Below are positions 1 through 11,392 of a stretch of 64,000 nt of DNA, in pieces. Under the pieces are notes generated by a model that saw only the letters and a program-made list of their open reading frames with translations, was not told the origin of the DNA and did not search any database. A program made the translations under genes and the position numbers. The stretch spans positions 74,918,931 to 74,982,930 of the forward strand of contig OX419755.1 of the NCBI GenBank assembly GCA_948567375.1, written 5' to 3'. Positions within the stretch are counted from its first letter, which is position 1; each line of letters begins with the position of its first letter. The stretch is from Lunularia cruciata. Taxonomy: Eukaryota > Streptophyta > Marchantiopsida > Lunulariales > Lunulariaceae.

Positions 1-1
1 G

Positions 2-538
2 TGGTTGTTTGAATTGATGGACAGACTGGGAAGACTTCAAGATAGCAACGCGGTTCTCTCTCACTTCAACGACTTTTCAGAGCGCAGTTTTGCAGCTGTT
101 GCAAATGATTTCTCGAAGAACACAAAATTATTCAAGGCAATGAAAGTTGATCTAGATCACATCTTCAGACGGATTAGGTGAGGACTTTGGAGACCTATTG
201 TGGGGAGTCGTTAGGACGTAGAGAGGTTGTCGAGTTCGCATGTAGTAGATCTACTTGAAGTTGTAGGAGGTAAATTTTAAATCAGCCGCTGAGACTTATC
301 AAGCCGATCTTTTCCTGTTTTCCATATACCAGCTTCCTTGATCGTCCTACCTTGCGGTCTTTCTGTCTGGTTTCTGCAGATATAAATTTTTCTGATGCGT
401 GATACTATCCTGATCTTTCGCAGAGGTCTTAAAAGTCGACTGGTTGCACAGTATCCTGAAGCTTTCAAGGAATCGGTTGTGGGTCAAATTGCTGATACTC
501 GGCCTGACCTGGAAAACGAAGTAGGATGGAAGCTGTAA
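2..538 (+). CDS. KXD1: KxDL-motif protein (KXD1 / BORC-BLOC type subunit), 3' part
   Basis: The gene is cut by the left window edge. Exon 2..179 reads through a segment containing GRLQDSNAVLSHFN and ends at an AG|GTGAGG donor. Exon 424..538 starts after a TTTCGCAG acceptor, completes the split Arg codon, continues with LVAQYPEAF and ends at a TAA stop. The order of motifs (GRLQDSNAVLSHFN, then NDFSKNT, KAMKVDLDHIF and a short YPEAF tail) is that of eukaryotic KxDL proteins, including the plant homologue. In animals KXD1 is a small coiled-coil subunit of BORC/BLOC-1-related complexes that position lysosomes. The plant role is less clear, probably endomembrane or vacuolar trafficking. The reading frame is intact and nothing looks broken. 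The N-terminus lies outside the window. The family assignment is confident and the cellular role is inferred. Confidence 0.88.
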
Positions 539-2250
539 AGAGGATTTTCTCTCTGTCAATGTCCTGTCATACAAAATAACAGAGTCAGGTCTGTGAAGGT
601 GGACCGGAGACGAATGAGAAACAACGAACAACGGGCCGTGATAATCTTTCAGGACGATAGAGATGGCCGCTTCTCATCTCCAATGTACAGGAACATACAT
701 GTTCAAAACGAGTATACAGCAGATTCACCGTGGAGCAATTTCGGAGTCCTATTTTGGACGAAATGGTTGCCAGTAACTTTCACAAATTCAATCTTAGCAT
801 TTAAAATGCAGCGTGAGCTTCCCCTTGGATCAGGTGGAAAGACTGGAAAAGCTGTGATCCTAGTTATGCACGCACACACGAAGAATTCTGAGGTGACAGA
901 GAGACTTAAGACTCCTGATTAGTATTAGAGAGGCAAAAATCCTGGGAGGTGCTGCTTCTTCATTGGAAGTATCTTAGCGGGGACACCCCATCACCGCACA
1001 TGTTTCGCTATGCGTCTAATAACGTTTGGAAGTTGATTGATGTAGTTAGTAGGCGTTCTTATGTACTCTCCTTTCGGAGTAGAAAATTCCAGTGAGATTG
1101 CATGGACTTCAATTTGCCACTGGTGGCAATTGACCTAATAAATATAGTCTGTCAGAGCTTGAAGTTGACAGACAGGTTTGACATCCAACAAAGTTTGCTT
1201 TCATTCACGGGACTCAAGCATCACGTATCACTTGTGATAGATGGGAGAGTGACCATCTGAGTTCCCGAGATGCAACTTCCATTTCAATACTACTCTATTT
1301 CGACGAGCATGGTTTCGATCATAGACGGTAAACTGCTCTTGCCATATATACTTTTGTTTATTGTCAATAAGAACGCAAGTCCTTACAAAATTAAGGAAGG
1401 GTAGGCATCACCTACGATGGCAAAGGCAGCAGGCCTTCGGCATGATAAGAAAGCTTTCATCCTCACTTTTATCAACCATATACACAATGGTCCCTTCCCC
1501 ATTCATTCCATGGTCTTCACTTCGGGAACATAAACAGGAACCCACACAAAGAGGACCCATGTTTCGTCGCTGCAAAAGTCACGGAGCACCGATGGTGCCT
1601 TGATGCTCACAACCCGGCTGTTATTATTCTTGTTCACGGTAGTTAGACTGGCAGGCATTGGCAGTTGAATGAATCCTGTCCTAGTGTGGAGTCCCATAAG
1701 CTCATCGTGCTGTTGATGAGGGTTAGCTTGCTTTTTCCCCCTTCTATATTTCAAAAGTTTGCCTCAAACTTCGTTTTGTTCTCATCTTTCCTTTCTTTCT
1801 TCCTCTGCATATTCTCTATGGCACATTAATGCATTGCAAACCAGCCCCCCCCCCTTCCGCAGGTATATCATCAGTCCTGGTTAATATTCTTCATGGGTTT
1901 CCGTACTGTAGTTGCTAGTTGTGACTATAAATGTTCATATTCCTCCAAATCACTTGCCAACCCTGATTCTCAGGTGATATGAGCAGTTTCCCGCTCTTTT
2001 CCTTTAGGCATTATAGCAGTTTGTCGATGTGAGAGCCTCAACAAAGAGTCGTTCACCTCCTCAGTCCTGTTCGGGAAAAAGAATGCAAATGATGTAAGCC
2101 CTGCGAGACAGAAGCCACCCAGAGGGCAATTTGACCTGTAAATTTTGCATTGATCCTTTTGTGGGAGAAAGTGGTGGAAAACTCCGAGGAAGAAAGAAGC
2201 AGAACAGAGTTTTTCAGCTGGCATCTACAAGGTTTGGAAAGACGGCATGC
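539..2250. other. Intergenic region between KXD1 and thymidylate kinase
   Basis: This stretch should hold the KXD1 3' UTR and the promoter and leader of the next gene. I see only short open frames without recognisable motifs. A run of 10 C at 1845-1854 follows a pyrimidine-rich tract. No RNA gene or transposon was recognised. Confidence 0.5.
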
Positions 2251-3524
2251 ATGGGATTTTCCCTTCTTCATAGAGCAGGGATTTCCGTAATGGCAGGGGG
2301 AGGAGGATGTTTGGAAAAGCGGGGTGCTTTGATCGTACTTGAAGGGTTAGATAGGAGTGGAAAGAGCTCTCAGTGTCGTGCTCTGGCATCCTTCTTGCGA
2401 GGACGGGGTGAATCTGTGGAAGAATGGAGGTTCCCGGATCGCACCACAGCTATAGGCCAAATGATATCCTCCTACTTATCTTTGAAATCAGAACTAGACG
2501 ATGCGGCAATACATCTTCTCTTCTCAGCAAACCGTTGGGAGAAAAAGTAAGAATTCATTTCAGGTCTTAAAACCCTGAATAGGAAATTTTCAGATGTAAG
2601 TGAATTGTTCAAGGCGACAATGTTCCGGGAGAGCGTTTTGCGTTGCTTACTCACGGCGCCCTTTTCTTTGGTAGGAAATTGATGGAGTCAACCTTAAGAG
2701 CGGGAACAACACTTATTGTGGATCGGTATTCCTACTCTGGAGTAGCATTTTCTGCAGCCAAGGGACTTGACTTCGAGTGGTGCCGAGTACGTCCATTATA
2801 CTACTTTATGAATACGAGGATGAATCTCAGGTATTGAACTTAATTCCTGATTGCGTAACCACAGTCTCCTTACCTTCACAATCTTACATTCATTTACGGT
2901 CAACGCAGACACCTGAGACGGGACTACCAGCAGCAGACCTTGTTCTTTACCTAGACATCCAACCTGAGGTATGCATCTCGGAATCTCAATCTGCCAATCT
3001 GTTCTCAGCCTAGACTTGAGATGCCAACGCTGCTAGGTGAGAAATTGGTAGATTAATCTGCTCGCGCAACTTGACGTTTCGGCTCTTCTCTTCTTCAATC
3101 ACCTTACCAATTCAAATCACGCAGGTCGCTGCCGGGAGAGGGGACTATGGTCTCGAACGCTACGAGAAGTTGGACTTTCAAAAACGAGTTGCGTCACACT
3201 ATCAAGAAATGTGGGACTCGACCTGGCAGGTAATTTACGGTCCACATCTCATCAATATTTCCCGTACCAACGAATTGGTTGAAAATCAAAGCATGCCTGC
3301 CAGACCTTAGAAAGTCTCCTCCGTTGTAACATCCTTTGCGGTCAACAAACATGAAAGATGGAATTTATACAAGTCGCTTGACAATGCAGAATGTAGATGC
3401 GAGTCAATCTGTAGACGACGTCCAGGAGGTGATTAGAGAAGCCGCTCTTTCTGTCATTGAATACTGCAAATCAGGCAGCGAGTTGTCGCAGTTGTGGCCA
3501 ACAGCTTCGAAGGTTCTAAGCTAG
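2251..3524 (+). CDS. TMPK: Thymidylate kinase (dTMP kinase), five exons
   Basis: It phosphorylates dTMP to dTDP with ATP, a required step of dTTP synthesis. Exons are 2251..2546, 2675..2786, 2909..2968, 3125..3229 and 3390..3524, all with GT-AG introns and continuous phase. The product is 235 aa, or 222 aa if translation starts at the ATG at 2290. The P-loop GLDRSGKSS follows the beta strand ALIVLE. The [15 protein letters not shown] segment is the conserved DR motif region, and DLVLYLD is the next strand. The lid-region segment [13 protein letters not shown] contains basic residues. Arg inside the P-loop is typical of eukaryotic (type I) enzymes. The C-terminal exon [14 protein letters not shown] matches the usual family ending. 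The start is uncertain: 2251 is the first in-frame ATG, but the shorter form from 2290 starts just before the conserved core, and the frame is open further upstream. A short organelle-targeting leader is possible. Family identity is very likely. Confidence 0.92.
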
Positions 3525-5992
3525 TTAGGGAGATCCTCACATTTTGGTTCCTGGATCCTGCCTTAAACTTCTCCGTGCTGTTCATTAAATCATGTCCACC
3601 GTCTTGGATGATTCAAAAAGTACAACAGCATGTCGACTGGGCACATAGCCCTTGACATCATAGACCTCCTCAAACGTGACCCTCTCTCCTCCATTCCCTC
3701 CAAATTTCCACAAGTCAGCCACTTCAGAGTGGCGCTAGATTTTCTACAGATTCTTGTTGAGATTGAACTAATATTTAGGATTACTTACATCTTCATTAAG
3801 TGGCCAAGAGGCTGTCACGTCAAAAAGAAAGGACTTGAAGATTTACTCTCCAAGATACAAACGGGGGGAATTGGTTTTCCAAACTGGCTCAAGAGTTTCC
3901 GTCTGTCGAGAAGAACGATGTGCGTAGTCAAGATACTTCTTACATTCGGTTTGTCTTCGGATACTTCCGTCCTGTTTCTGTGGGTCTTACTTATACTTAC
4001 ACTCAGATGATTCTGTTTTCTCTGAAAAGTTCTCTTGCATTCCAGGAAGATTATGTGTCCACCAGTCTCATGATTGATTATTCACGATCCGATGGAAGAA
4101 AGGAGTTGGTAAACTTCGTGTTTTGGATGTGCCTGCCTTGATGATCAAAAGGACTTAAATTGAAATATAAGCAAACACCCATGTAGTCACTTAGCTCTAC
4201 TGCAGATGATTTCAATGGTTTGATTCTGCTCCGTCCATATGAATGAAGTTTGAACTTGTTGAAAGGATCCCTAGATTCTGGTTACTTGTTTTTGGAAGTT
4301 TTTATATCCTTTCTTGTTTTAGGAGTTGAATGCAACCGAATATTGTTCATTGTTTCATAGCCCTTTAAGCTGATAGAGGAAAACTTCTAAATTTGATTGT
4401 CATAGAGAATAGAAGTAGACAAGCTGTTCTCTCTACCTTGGTATAGATGAATGTTAACCATTTTGTTTTAAGGAAATTCTTCATCACTGCGTTCTAAAGA
4501 TTCACTTGATATGATTCAGTTGAGATAGCATTTGACGATACTTAACATTACAACCTTCATAGGTTTTCTGTCTTTTCAAATGCCTAGATGAATGACTCAC
4601 TTTCTTATTGTGATTTAATTCAGGACTATGCAAGTATGTGGGCATCGTCCCCAGATTAGATAGAGAGAAAGGACAAAGAGCAATGTATGTCAGTTATTCA
4701 GTAGTGTATTAGCTTGTAATTATGTATAACCAAGGACACTAGATATTGTTGTTCTATGCTACTAATGCAGGTCGGATGCCCACAATCAAATAAGATTACC
4801 TCGGACGACATGCTCCCATGATACTCCCCGGCTTGATAATTTAAGAGAGTAGCAACATTAGTCTTGTGGTCTTGGAATAGATTGGCTGCTCTAACAACCT
4901 AAGATTTCTTCAGTCTTAAAAGGTAACATGTAAGAAAGATCTGCTAGAAATTACACGTATATAACGATAGTTTTTGCAAGTTCAAGCTGATCTAAACTTT
5001 ATTATTATGATTAGAAGTTCGAAATTCTTCAAGGGAATCCAATCTGATAAAATCAAACATAAAACAATGAGCATAAGTATTTTGAGAAATATTTGGTTTT
5101 TACTACATATAATATTATGGAAAGAAATGATTCGAATATGAGAGCAGGCTTAAGTTCTTAGTTTCAAGCTAATCGTACAGGCTCCCATAAGCTTTATCCC
5201 GAGATGCAAAACATAGATTAATCACGGGAAATAATCATTTTGAAGTATGTAATCAACAAGTAAGGTATATCATCCTTTCATTGAATTTATATACGATCAA
5301 AACGTGGGAGAGGAAATCAAAATGAAAACCTAGAGACGATTGTTATCAGTAGATATAATTACCAGAAAGAATCCCTTTCTGTATTGACCACCCTTGTACT
5401 ATATACCTCCACTATACTCGCCTGTGTTAGAGCATGATATAGTGAAATTGATCAAAATATATCCTGGTGTTCATGGACTGAAATAATTTCGAGCAGAGAT
5501 CGTTTTAAAATTGAATTTTCATACGTCTCGATTGTCGCGCGATCTGATAATTTTATATTAAAGTCATCGAACATCAGAAAAATAAAGTAATTAAATGATA
5601 AAGTACAATAGATTCGTATTTAAATCAATTATTGAGATAAAAGAGATGAAAAGGAGATGAAAAGGAGATGGATACAAGAGATGAAAAGGAAACCCGAGCG
5701 CGTGAAAAACACGAAGGGGTGAACAAAAGAGGTAAAAAGAATATGAACTAAAAAGAGAAGTGAGAAGTAAACTGACGGAATCTACACTTCCGTGCGTCCG
5801 CGTGTCAGGCCCGCAGGGACGCAAAGTAGAAGGGTTGAGATAGATGTTTGAAGGGAATAGAACCTGAACCAGGCGCCTTGTTTTCTACTCTCGACCTCAG
5901 ATTGTTCTCGAGCGAAAACGAGGCAAACGCAGGAAGGTGCCAGACGCACAACAGAGAAGTGGCAAGTACGAGGAGGAATAGAAAAGAAAGAA
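3525..5992. other. Intergenic region, thymidylate kinase to AP-3 sigma
   Basis: From 3525 to about 4140 the base composition is still gene-like and is probably the 3' UTR of thymidylate kinase. From about 4140 to 5600 the sequence is AT-rich without coding signal. At 5644-5690 there is a short purine-rich tandem array of the unit agatgaaaagg. From about 5850 the 5' leader of the AP-3 sigma gene is likely. An open frame at 3630-4010 has no motif I recognise, and I do not call it a gene. Confidence 0.5.
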
Positions 5993-8900
5993 ATGATCAA
6001 TGCGGTGCTGGTGATGAACACGCAGGGCAAGCCTCGCCTGAGCAAATTCTATGAACCTCTTGTGAGTCACTTGTTGTACGCGATCCTTGTTTCTTCGCAT
6101 AGTCAATTGTCTGATTCCTTCATTGTTTGGCTGATTGTTTGCTCTAGCGAGTGTGGACTGTGAAGTTCTGATGTAGAACCGAATCGAGGGCTTTTGTGAT
6201 GCCAATCTTTCCTCTCCCGTTTAGCTCGACGTGGATTATTGACACTGTGGGAATAATCCATCGCATTGCGATGCTTTTGTCAACTCATCCGCGCTTCAGA
6301 GGATTTGGTTTCGTGAAATCTTTTTCTGAAGCCAATGGGTTAGCTAGAATATCAATATGATGATATGTATTCTTAATTTAGCTGGTTGAATGAAGCTAGG
6401 CTGATTGAGTTCAGATTCTAAAATTTTTCTGGTCACATCCATGGAAATAGCGGGCTCCGAGATTTTATACTTTTAAAAATGTGAAGTGTTGTCGGATTAG
6501 AGCTGGGAAATTGAATTCTGTCAGTAGGTCTGATCTCGGAGAAATTCTCGTCCTCAATTCATCCTCTTCGTAAGCATCATTGCAGTTCTTTGCTTTTGCT
6601 GTTTTTGTGGCATTATGAAGTCACCTACATAACATCTTGTGCGTGTTGAATCTTGCTGGGAGCTTACAAAGACTTTGTGTCTGTTGCCGATGCTAGAGAA
6701 GCCTGTGGAGAAACAACAGGACGTAATTCGTACTGTCTATTCAGGTTTGTTCAGCAGATCGAGAGCTCTGATATTTGGCTTGTCTATTTTGTGTTTTGTA
6801 AAAGTTGAAGTCTAAATAGATCAGTAATGATATCAGGGTGTGTGACATGCCTACCAGATTCTTTCTGAAACTCAAAGGGAGAGACAAAGCTTGATGACTG
6901 AGATGGATCATGTAGTGTTGTGTGCTTTGTAGTTACTTCTTATATTTGCGACGAGCCTTTTTCAGAGCAATACTATGCTGAATGCAAAACAAAGAACCCC
7001 TTGGCCTTATGTACGTACTGGAAGGGTTTCTTGATTGGTTAGACGGAGTCTAGCAGCAAATGAACGTCTTGCCTAACAGGAAATAGTGCAAACATGTGTT
7101 GACTGATGTACAGTTTTATCAAGCAGAGGAGACAAGTTTTGTAGCTTTGTCGAAGCAGACGACATCTTTGGTCTCGTGAGTGAAGCCTTTTGCTTAGCCA
7201 ATTTACCTTTTTTGGATTCGCAATTCTCAGAGCTATCCTTAGCATCCACTTTGGTTTAAGATGCGATTTCCGTAGGTTTTGAACCTACCTGCAATTAGTT
7301 GGGATATTGTGTTGCATACCTTCCGCTTAGGATATATGGCTGAGCATCTAATCACACATCACATGCCAACTGCAGGGCACTAAGCTCGTCTACAAGCACT
7401 TCGCAACTCTGTACTTTGTCTTCGTAATTGATAGAGCAGAAAGCGAGCTCGCCATTCTTGATCTTATACAAGGTAAATATCTATCGCTCAAATTGGAAGG
7501 TTACATAGATTACGCTAGGGAAAACAGATGCGAAATAATGACCTTCCTCTATATACAATTTTACAGAAGCCGAGTTTCCCTAGCAAAGTGCAAGCATCCC
7601 AAGTGAAGTTGATGGGGATGAATACTAGGCACATCTTTTTTGCTCCTTAAAATAGGGTATCTTACTGCAGAGTGCTTTGTGACGGCACCATCTTGTTGCA
7701 GTATTTGTTGAGACACTGGACAAAAACTTCAAGAACGTCTGTGAGCTGGATATCGTTTACAACTTTAACAAGGTTTGTGTATATCCTCGGACTTCCCTAT
7801 TGCTCAAGTTTGTTTACTCATTTTCTGGCGGTGCTGAAACTCGCTCGTGACATGTACCACTAGCTCTTCAATCTTAACACCAGTTGAGTAAGGCTTCCGC
7901 AGTTCCCTGGCTATTTTAAGTTGACGTCGTTGGAGGTTATGTGTGGGCCGTAGTAGCTGATAAAGTACTGCCCCCGACTGGCAGGCAAACAGCCAATGTC
8001 TGAGTTGGTACTTTCAATCGAAGTTTGAGACGTCAGTCTTCAGCGTCTTCACGGCTGTTTTTCCTTTAGCCAGTACATTTGTGAACTTTGGTGGAGAATT
8101 GAAAGTCGAGGGTAGTCTGAGCTTTCGGTAATAGGGACAATGAGCTTCGCATGTGGTTCGATGTTCGAAGCTAGAGTTTCTCTCTCAAAGTATAACTGTT
8201 CAAGCAAGACTTGCATGCACACCCCAATCGTTCATCACATTGCTCTGAGAGCTGAAAATGTTAGGATAAAATGTGCTCAAGCTTATAAGTCTCCGCGTGA
8301 GATGGCAGGAGTAATATCCGAGCAACAACTTGACCCGCAGTTGAGAGACACGCTGGCACTATTTGCAAGGGAGTTTTCCTTTGTGGACAAGTGTGTCGGA
8401 GCTGAGTTGGCAGGTGAAAAGCTGGCAGAACCTTTTCCATCAGAAGTCGTCATCATGAACAAGGCGGAATTGGTTTCTGAGGAAGCCAACTCGGCGGAAT
8501 TGCAAAATACCAGGCATAAAGATAGGATTGAGCTCTCAGTTACCTCCAATGCAACTTCACCTTGTAATGTGAATACCACGAGCAACGGTTATCGAATGGA
8601 CGCTGTCTCTCCTTTGTTCTCGTTTGGAGTTATCACAGATGTCCAATACGCAGACATTCCTGATGGTTTTTCCTTTGGGGGCACTCCTCGCTTCTACAGG
8701 CATGCTCTTGAGGTTCAACATAGAGCTGTGACGTACTGGAATGACTATCGAAAGCTTTCTTTTGCAATCCATTTTGGTGACCTTGTGGACGGGAACTGCC
8801 CAAAAGAAGAATCTGTTAGAGCATTTTCACGGGTATTGACTACATTTGGTGCCTTCCATGGTGGACCGGTCTATCATATGATCGGGAACCACTGTCTTTA

Positions 8901-11392
8901 CAATCTTCCAAGGACTGAGCTTAACAGGGTTTTCAATATACCACCTTCTGTAGATGGTAGGTCATACTATGAATTCAGTCCCGCTGCTGGATTTCGATTT
9001 GTAGTTCTTGATGGGTATGACATTAGTGTTCTGGGCTGGCCCGAAGGGCATCCACATGTACAGCTTGCTTCTCATATGCTAAACGCAGTAAATCTGAACC
9101 TAGATAAGAACAGTCCTGTCGGACTGGATGGGCTTATGTGCAGGTTCGTGATGTTTAATGGTGGAGTGGGAAAGGATCAGTTGACCTGGTTAGATCATGT
9201 CTTACAGAAAGCAAGTGCTCTACAAGAGAAGGTTGTTATATGCAGTCATTTGCCGCTACATCCAGATGTTGCGGTTGCTGCATGCCTTTGCTGGAACTTT
9301 GATGAGGTGCTGCATGTACTTCACAGGTATTCATGTGTAGTGGCATGCTTTTCAGGCCATGCTCACCAAGGAGGCTATGTTCTAGACCCCTATAACATAC
9401 ACCATGTAGTCCTAGAAGCAGTTCTAGAATGTCCTCCCGGTGAAAATGCGTATGGCCATGTAGATGTGTTTCCTGATCGACTTTCTCTTCGTTGGATAGG
9501 GCGCATGGCGTCCAGGGAGCTGTATTTCCAATGAGGGATCACGACCATTTGTTTGGATGTGAACGTATGGTTTCTGGCAGATTTGCCTTTTGTGTATCAT
9601 GTATAAAGGATTTAATCATTGATTATCTTGTAATTCGATGCTGGTGATCATATGCAATTTGAAGGCAGGTTACTCTTGTTCCCTGTGTGTCTTGTCTTTT
9701 GCTTTCTGATACCAATTTTGGTAGAGACATCTTGGTCGCTCACACTTGACAGGAAGGATATCCAGTTGTGCCTCTGAGATCGGACTTGAGCAATAGAAAT
9801 GGTTGCTGGTAATTCACAACGAAATCTGGAGTCATCATTGGTTTAGTTCCCGGATCCCTGCGTAAATATGGTTCAGAGACACTTAATTCCTTTACGTATA
9901 CAGTGAGTAATCCTGATTTGCCAGTTGACGGGCTAATTCGGTGCACTCGTGGAGTGCTCTGATTAGTCTCACTTTTGCAGCCGTCCACCTCCTTGGCCGT
10001 GGTCGTATGACAGACACTTCTCTTCATTGACGAGGTTTAGAAATGTAGCTGAGAGACCGATATTTGGTTGATACTTCCATTAAGGTGATGAGGTGGAAAC
10101 GTCAAACCTATGGGTCGCCTGGAATATTCCAGGTGAAAAGATACTTCCTTACATGTAAAGAAACCAGTCTTTCATCCTTGGGACTCTTGATAACTTCCGA
10201 TAACCCCACTAACTTTGTTTTCACCTCGACAATTCGACCATAGATTTAGAGAGGAACAAGGTTTATTTCGGAAATGAAATAGGGATGATGTAGTCAACTG
10301 TAAAACTTGATACGATTTGCTACCCTTATGCAGGTTCACACAATTTTAGATGAGATCGTAATGGGCGGCCAAGTTGTGGAGACAAATTCTGCCGAAATCA
10401 TGAGAGCTGTTCAAGAGATCAATAAGTAAGTTTGTTTGTACTTTGAATAGGTCTGTGTTTGTGTTTTGTACTTGTGTTAGAATCGGAAGGTTGTACAGCA
10501 GTTCAGTAAGTTTCAAATTGAAACAGGCATGTGTTTGTGTTTAGTACTTGTGTAAGAGTAGGAAAATTCTACCAGCAGTTTATGAGCAGTAGGTATTGGT
10601 TACTGAGGGATAATATAGTGCTTCAAAGCATCTCTATAGTGGTAAACGCGTTCTAGGGATTGAAATGATTCACCAAAGTGCTGGTTCTCTTCTATTTACT
10701 ATGTTCGTACAGTTGGATCCCCCGTTCTTCGAACGGCTTCTGCTCTCAGTTCCCATATGTTCGCAGAGTTTGGTTAATCCCAGACGTCAAACACTCGCTC
10801 CAGGGTGTCTCATCATTTTTGAGACTTGGGCGGTTACTGTCCTACACACTAACATCTTCATGTTGGCATCTTCGTCTTGTACTCACGTCATGTTTCTCTC
10901 TCGAGGTTACTCTTGCTCACACTACTAATACATTAGGTACTTATGGATCAGAAACATCATACTAACCCTGCCATGCCGATTGAAGCACGCTTACCTCTCA
11001 ATGTGATTGATACTCGTGATGATTTTTACTAGGTTATTGCAATGTGTCAAATGGAACTGGGCTGTTTACTACGGGTTCTGTATTCCATTACACAAATATT
11101 TTCGTACAGTTGTTATACTTCACTGCTGCTCGTTCTCCATCACCGCATAAATAAATGTCTATATCTCTCTAGTTCTAGTTTGAGATCACCTATCTCAAAC
11201 TAGGTATAAAGTTTGAGACAGGTGATCATGTTAACCAGGTGTGATTGGAGTTCTTAAGCGCAGACTACTGCTTTGCTTATCATTACTTTCACACTAGGAT
11301 TTAAACATGAACTTGATGTGCATGTTTGCAGGTTGGAGAAGGCATCGGAGCCTATCCCGACCAAAGTCAAGAGCACTGTCAGACTACGGTAG
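5993..11392 (+). CDS. AP3S: AP-3 complex subunit sigma, seven exons, hosting a nested gene
   Basis: This is the small adaptin of the AP-3 coat, which sorts cargo from endosomes or Golgi to the vacuole. Exons are 5993..6061, 6699..6744, 7114..7175, 7376..7472, 7702..7772, 10334..10425 and 11332..11392. They sum to 498 nt, giving 165 aa, very close to the usual plant length. The protein starts MINAVLVMNTQGKPRLSKFYE, the longin-fold start of sigma adaptins. It contains KLVYKHFATLYFVFVID and ELAILDLIQ, then VFVETLDKNFKNVCELDIVYN, and VHTILDEIVMGGQVVETN in the penultimate exon. Every exon join follows GT-AG and keeps phase. The second exon is only 46 bp. A tempting read-through after 6744 is wrong, because the acceptor at 7113 restores the conserved VLSSR segment. 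Intron 5 (7773-10333) contains a complete gene for an unrelated phosphatase on the same strand. Overlapping AATAAA signals lie at 11429-11438, shortly after the stop. Confidence 0.95.
8140..9534 (+). CDS. Manganese-dependent ADP-ribose/CDP-alcohol diphosphatase-like phosphoesterase, intronless, nested in AP3S intron 5
   Basis: It is a calcineurin-like metallophosphoesterase of the ADPRibase-Mn family. Known members hydrolyse ADP-ribose, CDP-choline and similar nucleotide diphosphates to AMP or CMP plus a phosphoester. The single exon encodes 464 aa. Metal-site motifs appear in the expected order: ITDVQYADIPDGFSF (Asp167), GDLVDG (Asp214), GNH at 249-251 followed by CLYN, CSHLPLHP (His370), and SGHAHQGGY (His407 and His409). 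All metal ligands expected for the fold are present, and the frame is open throughout. The first about 155 residues have no counterpart in the usual plant protein, which begins just before the FSFGVI segment. Internal Met codons, for example at 8302, are alternative starts. The N-terminus could be a targeting extension or an untranslated stretch. Being intronless and lying inside another gene's intron suggests a retrocopy or an old insertion, but the lack of decay argues that it is functional. Confidence 0.9.
   Translation: MSFACGSMFEARVSLSKYNCSSKTCMHTPIVHHIALRAENVRIKCAQAYKSPREMAGVISEQQLDPQLRDTLALFAREFSFVDKCVGAELAGEKLAEPFPSEVVIMNKAELVSEEANSAELQNTRHKDRIELSVTSNATSPCNVNTTSNGYRMDAVSPLFSFGVITDVQYADIPDGFSFGGTPRFYRHALEVQHRAVTYWNDYRKLSFAIHFGDLVDGNCPKEESVRAFSRVLTTFGAFHGGPVYHMIGNHCLYNLPRTELNRVFNIPPSVDGRSYYEFSPAAGFRFVVLDGYDISVLGWPEGHPHVQLASHMLNAVNLNLDKNSPVGLDGLMCRFVMFNGGVGKDQLTWLDHVLQKASALQEKVVICSHLPLHPDVAVAACLCWNFDEVLHVLHRYSCVVACFSGHAHQGGYVLDPYNIHHVVLEAVLECPPGENAYGHVDVFPDRLSLRWIGRMASRELYFQ
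10426..11331 (+). repeat. AP3S intron 6 with an imperfect tandem duplication and a hairpin
   Basis: Two imperfect copies of a GTGTTTGTGTTT-TGTACTTGTGT block begin near 10,442 and 10,526, about 84 bp apart. At 11184-11201 and 11210-11227 two 18-nt arms form an inverted repeat with one mismatch and an 8-nt loop. The rest of the intron shows no coding signal. Confidence 0.6.

Noticed and set aside
3630-4010. 126-codon open frame downstream of thymidylate kinase
   Set aside because: No motif, and no splice or start context; probably a chance frame in the 3' flank.
6745-6800. Reading AP3S exon 2 through its donor, giving a GLFSRSR continuation
   Set aside because: It looks like the conserved segment but would need a non-canonical donor. 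The acceptor at 7113 gives VLSSR in phase with a GT-AG intron.
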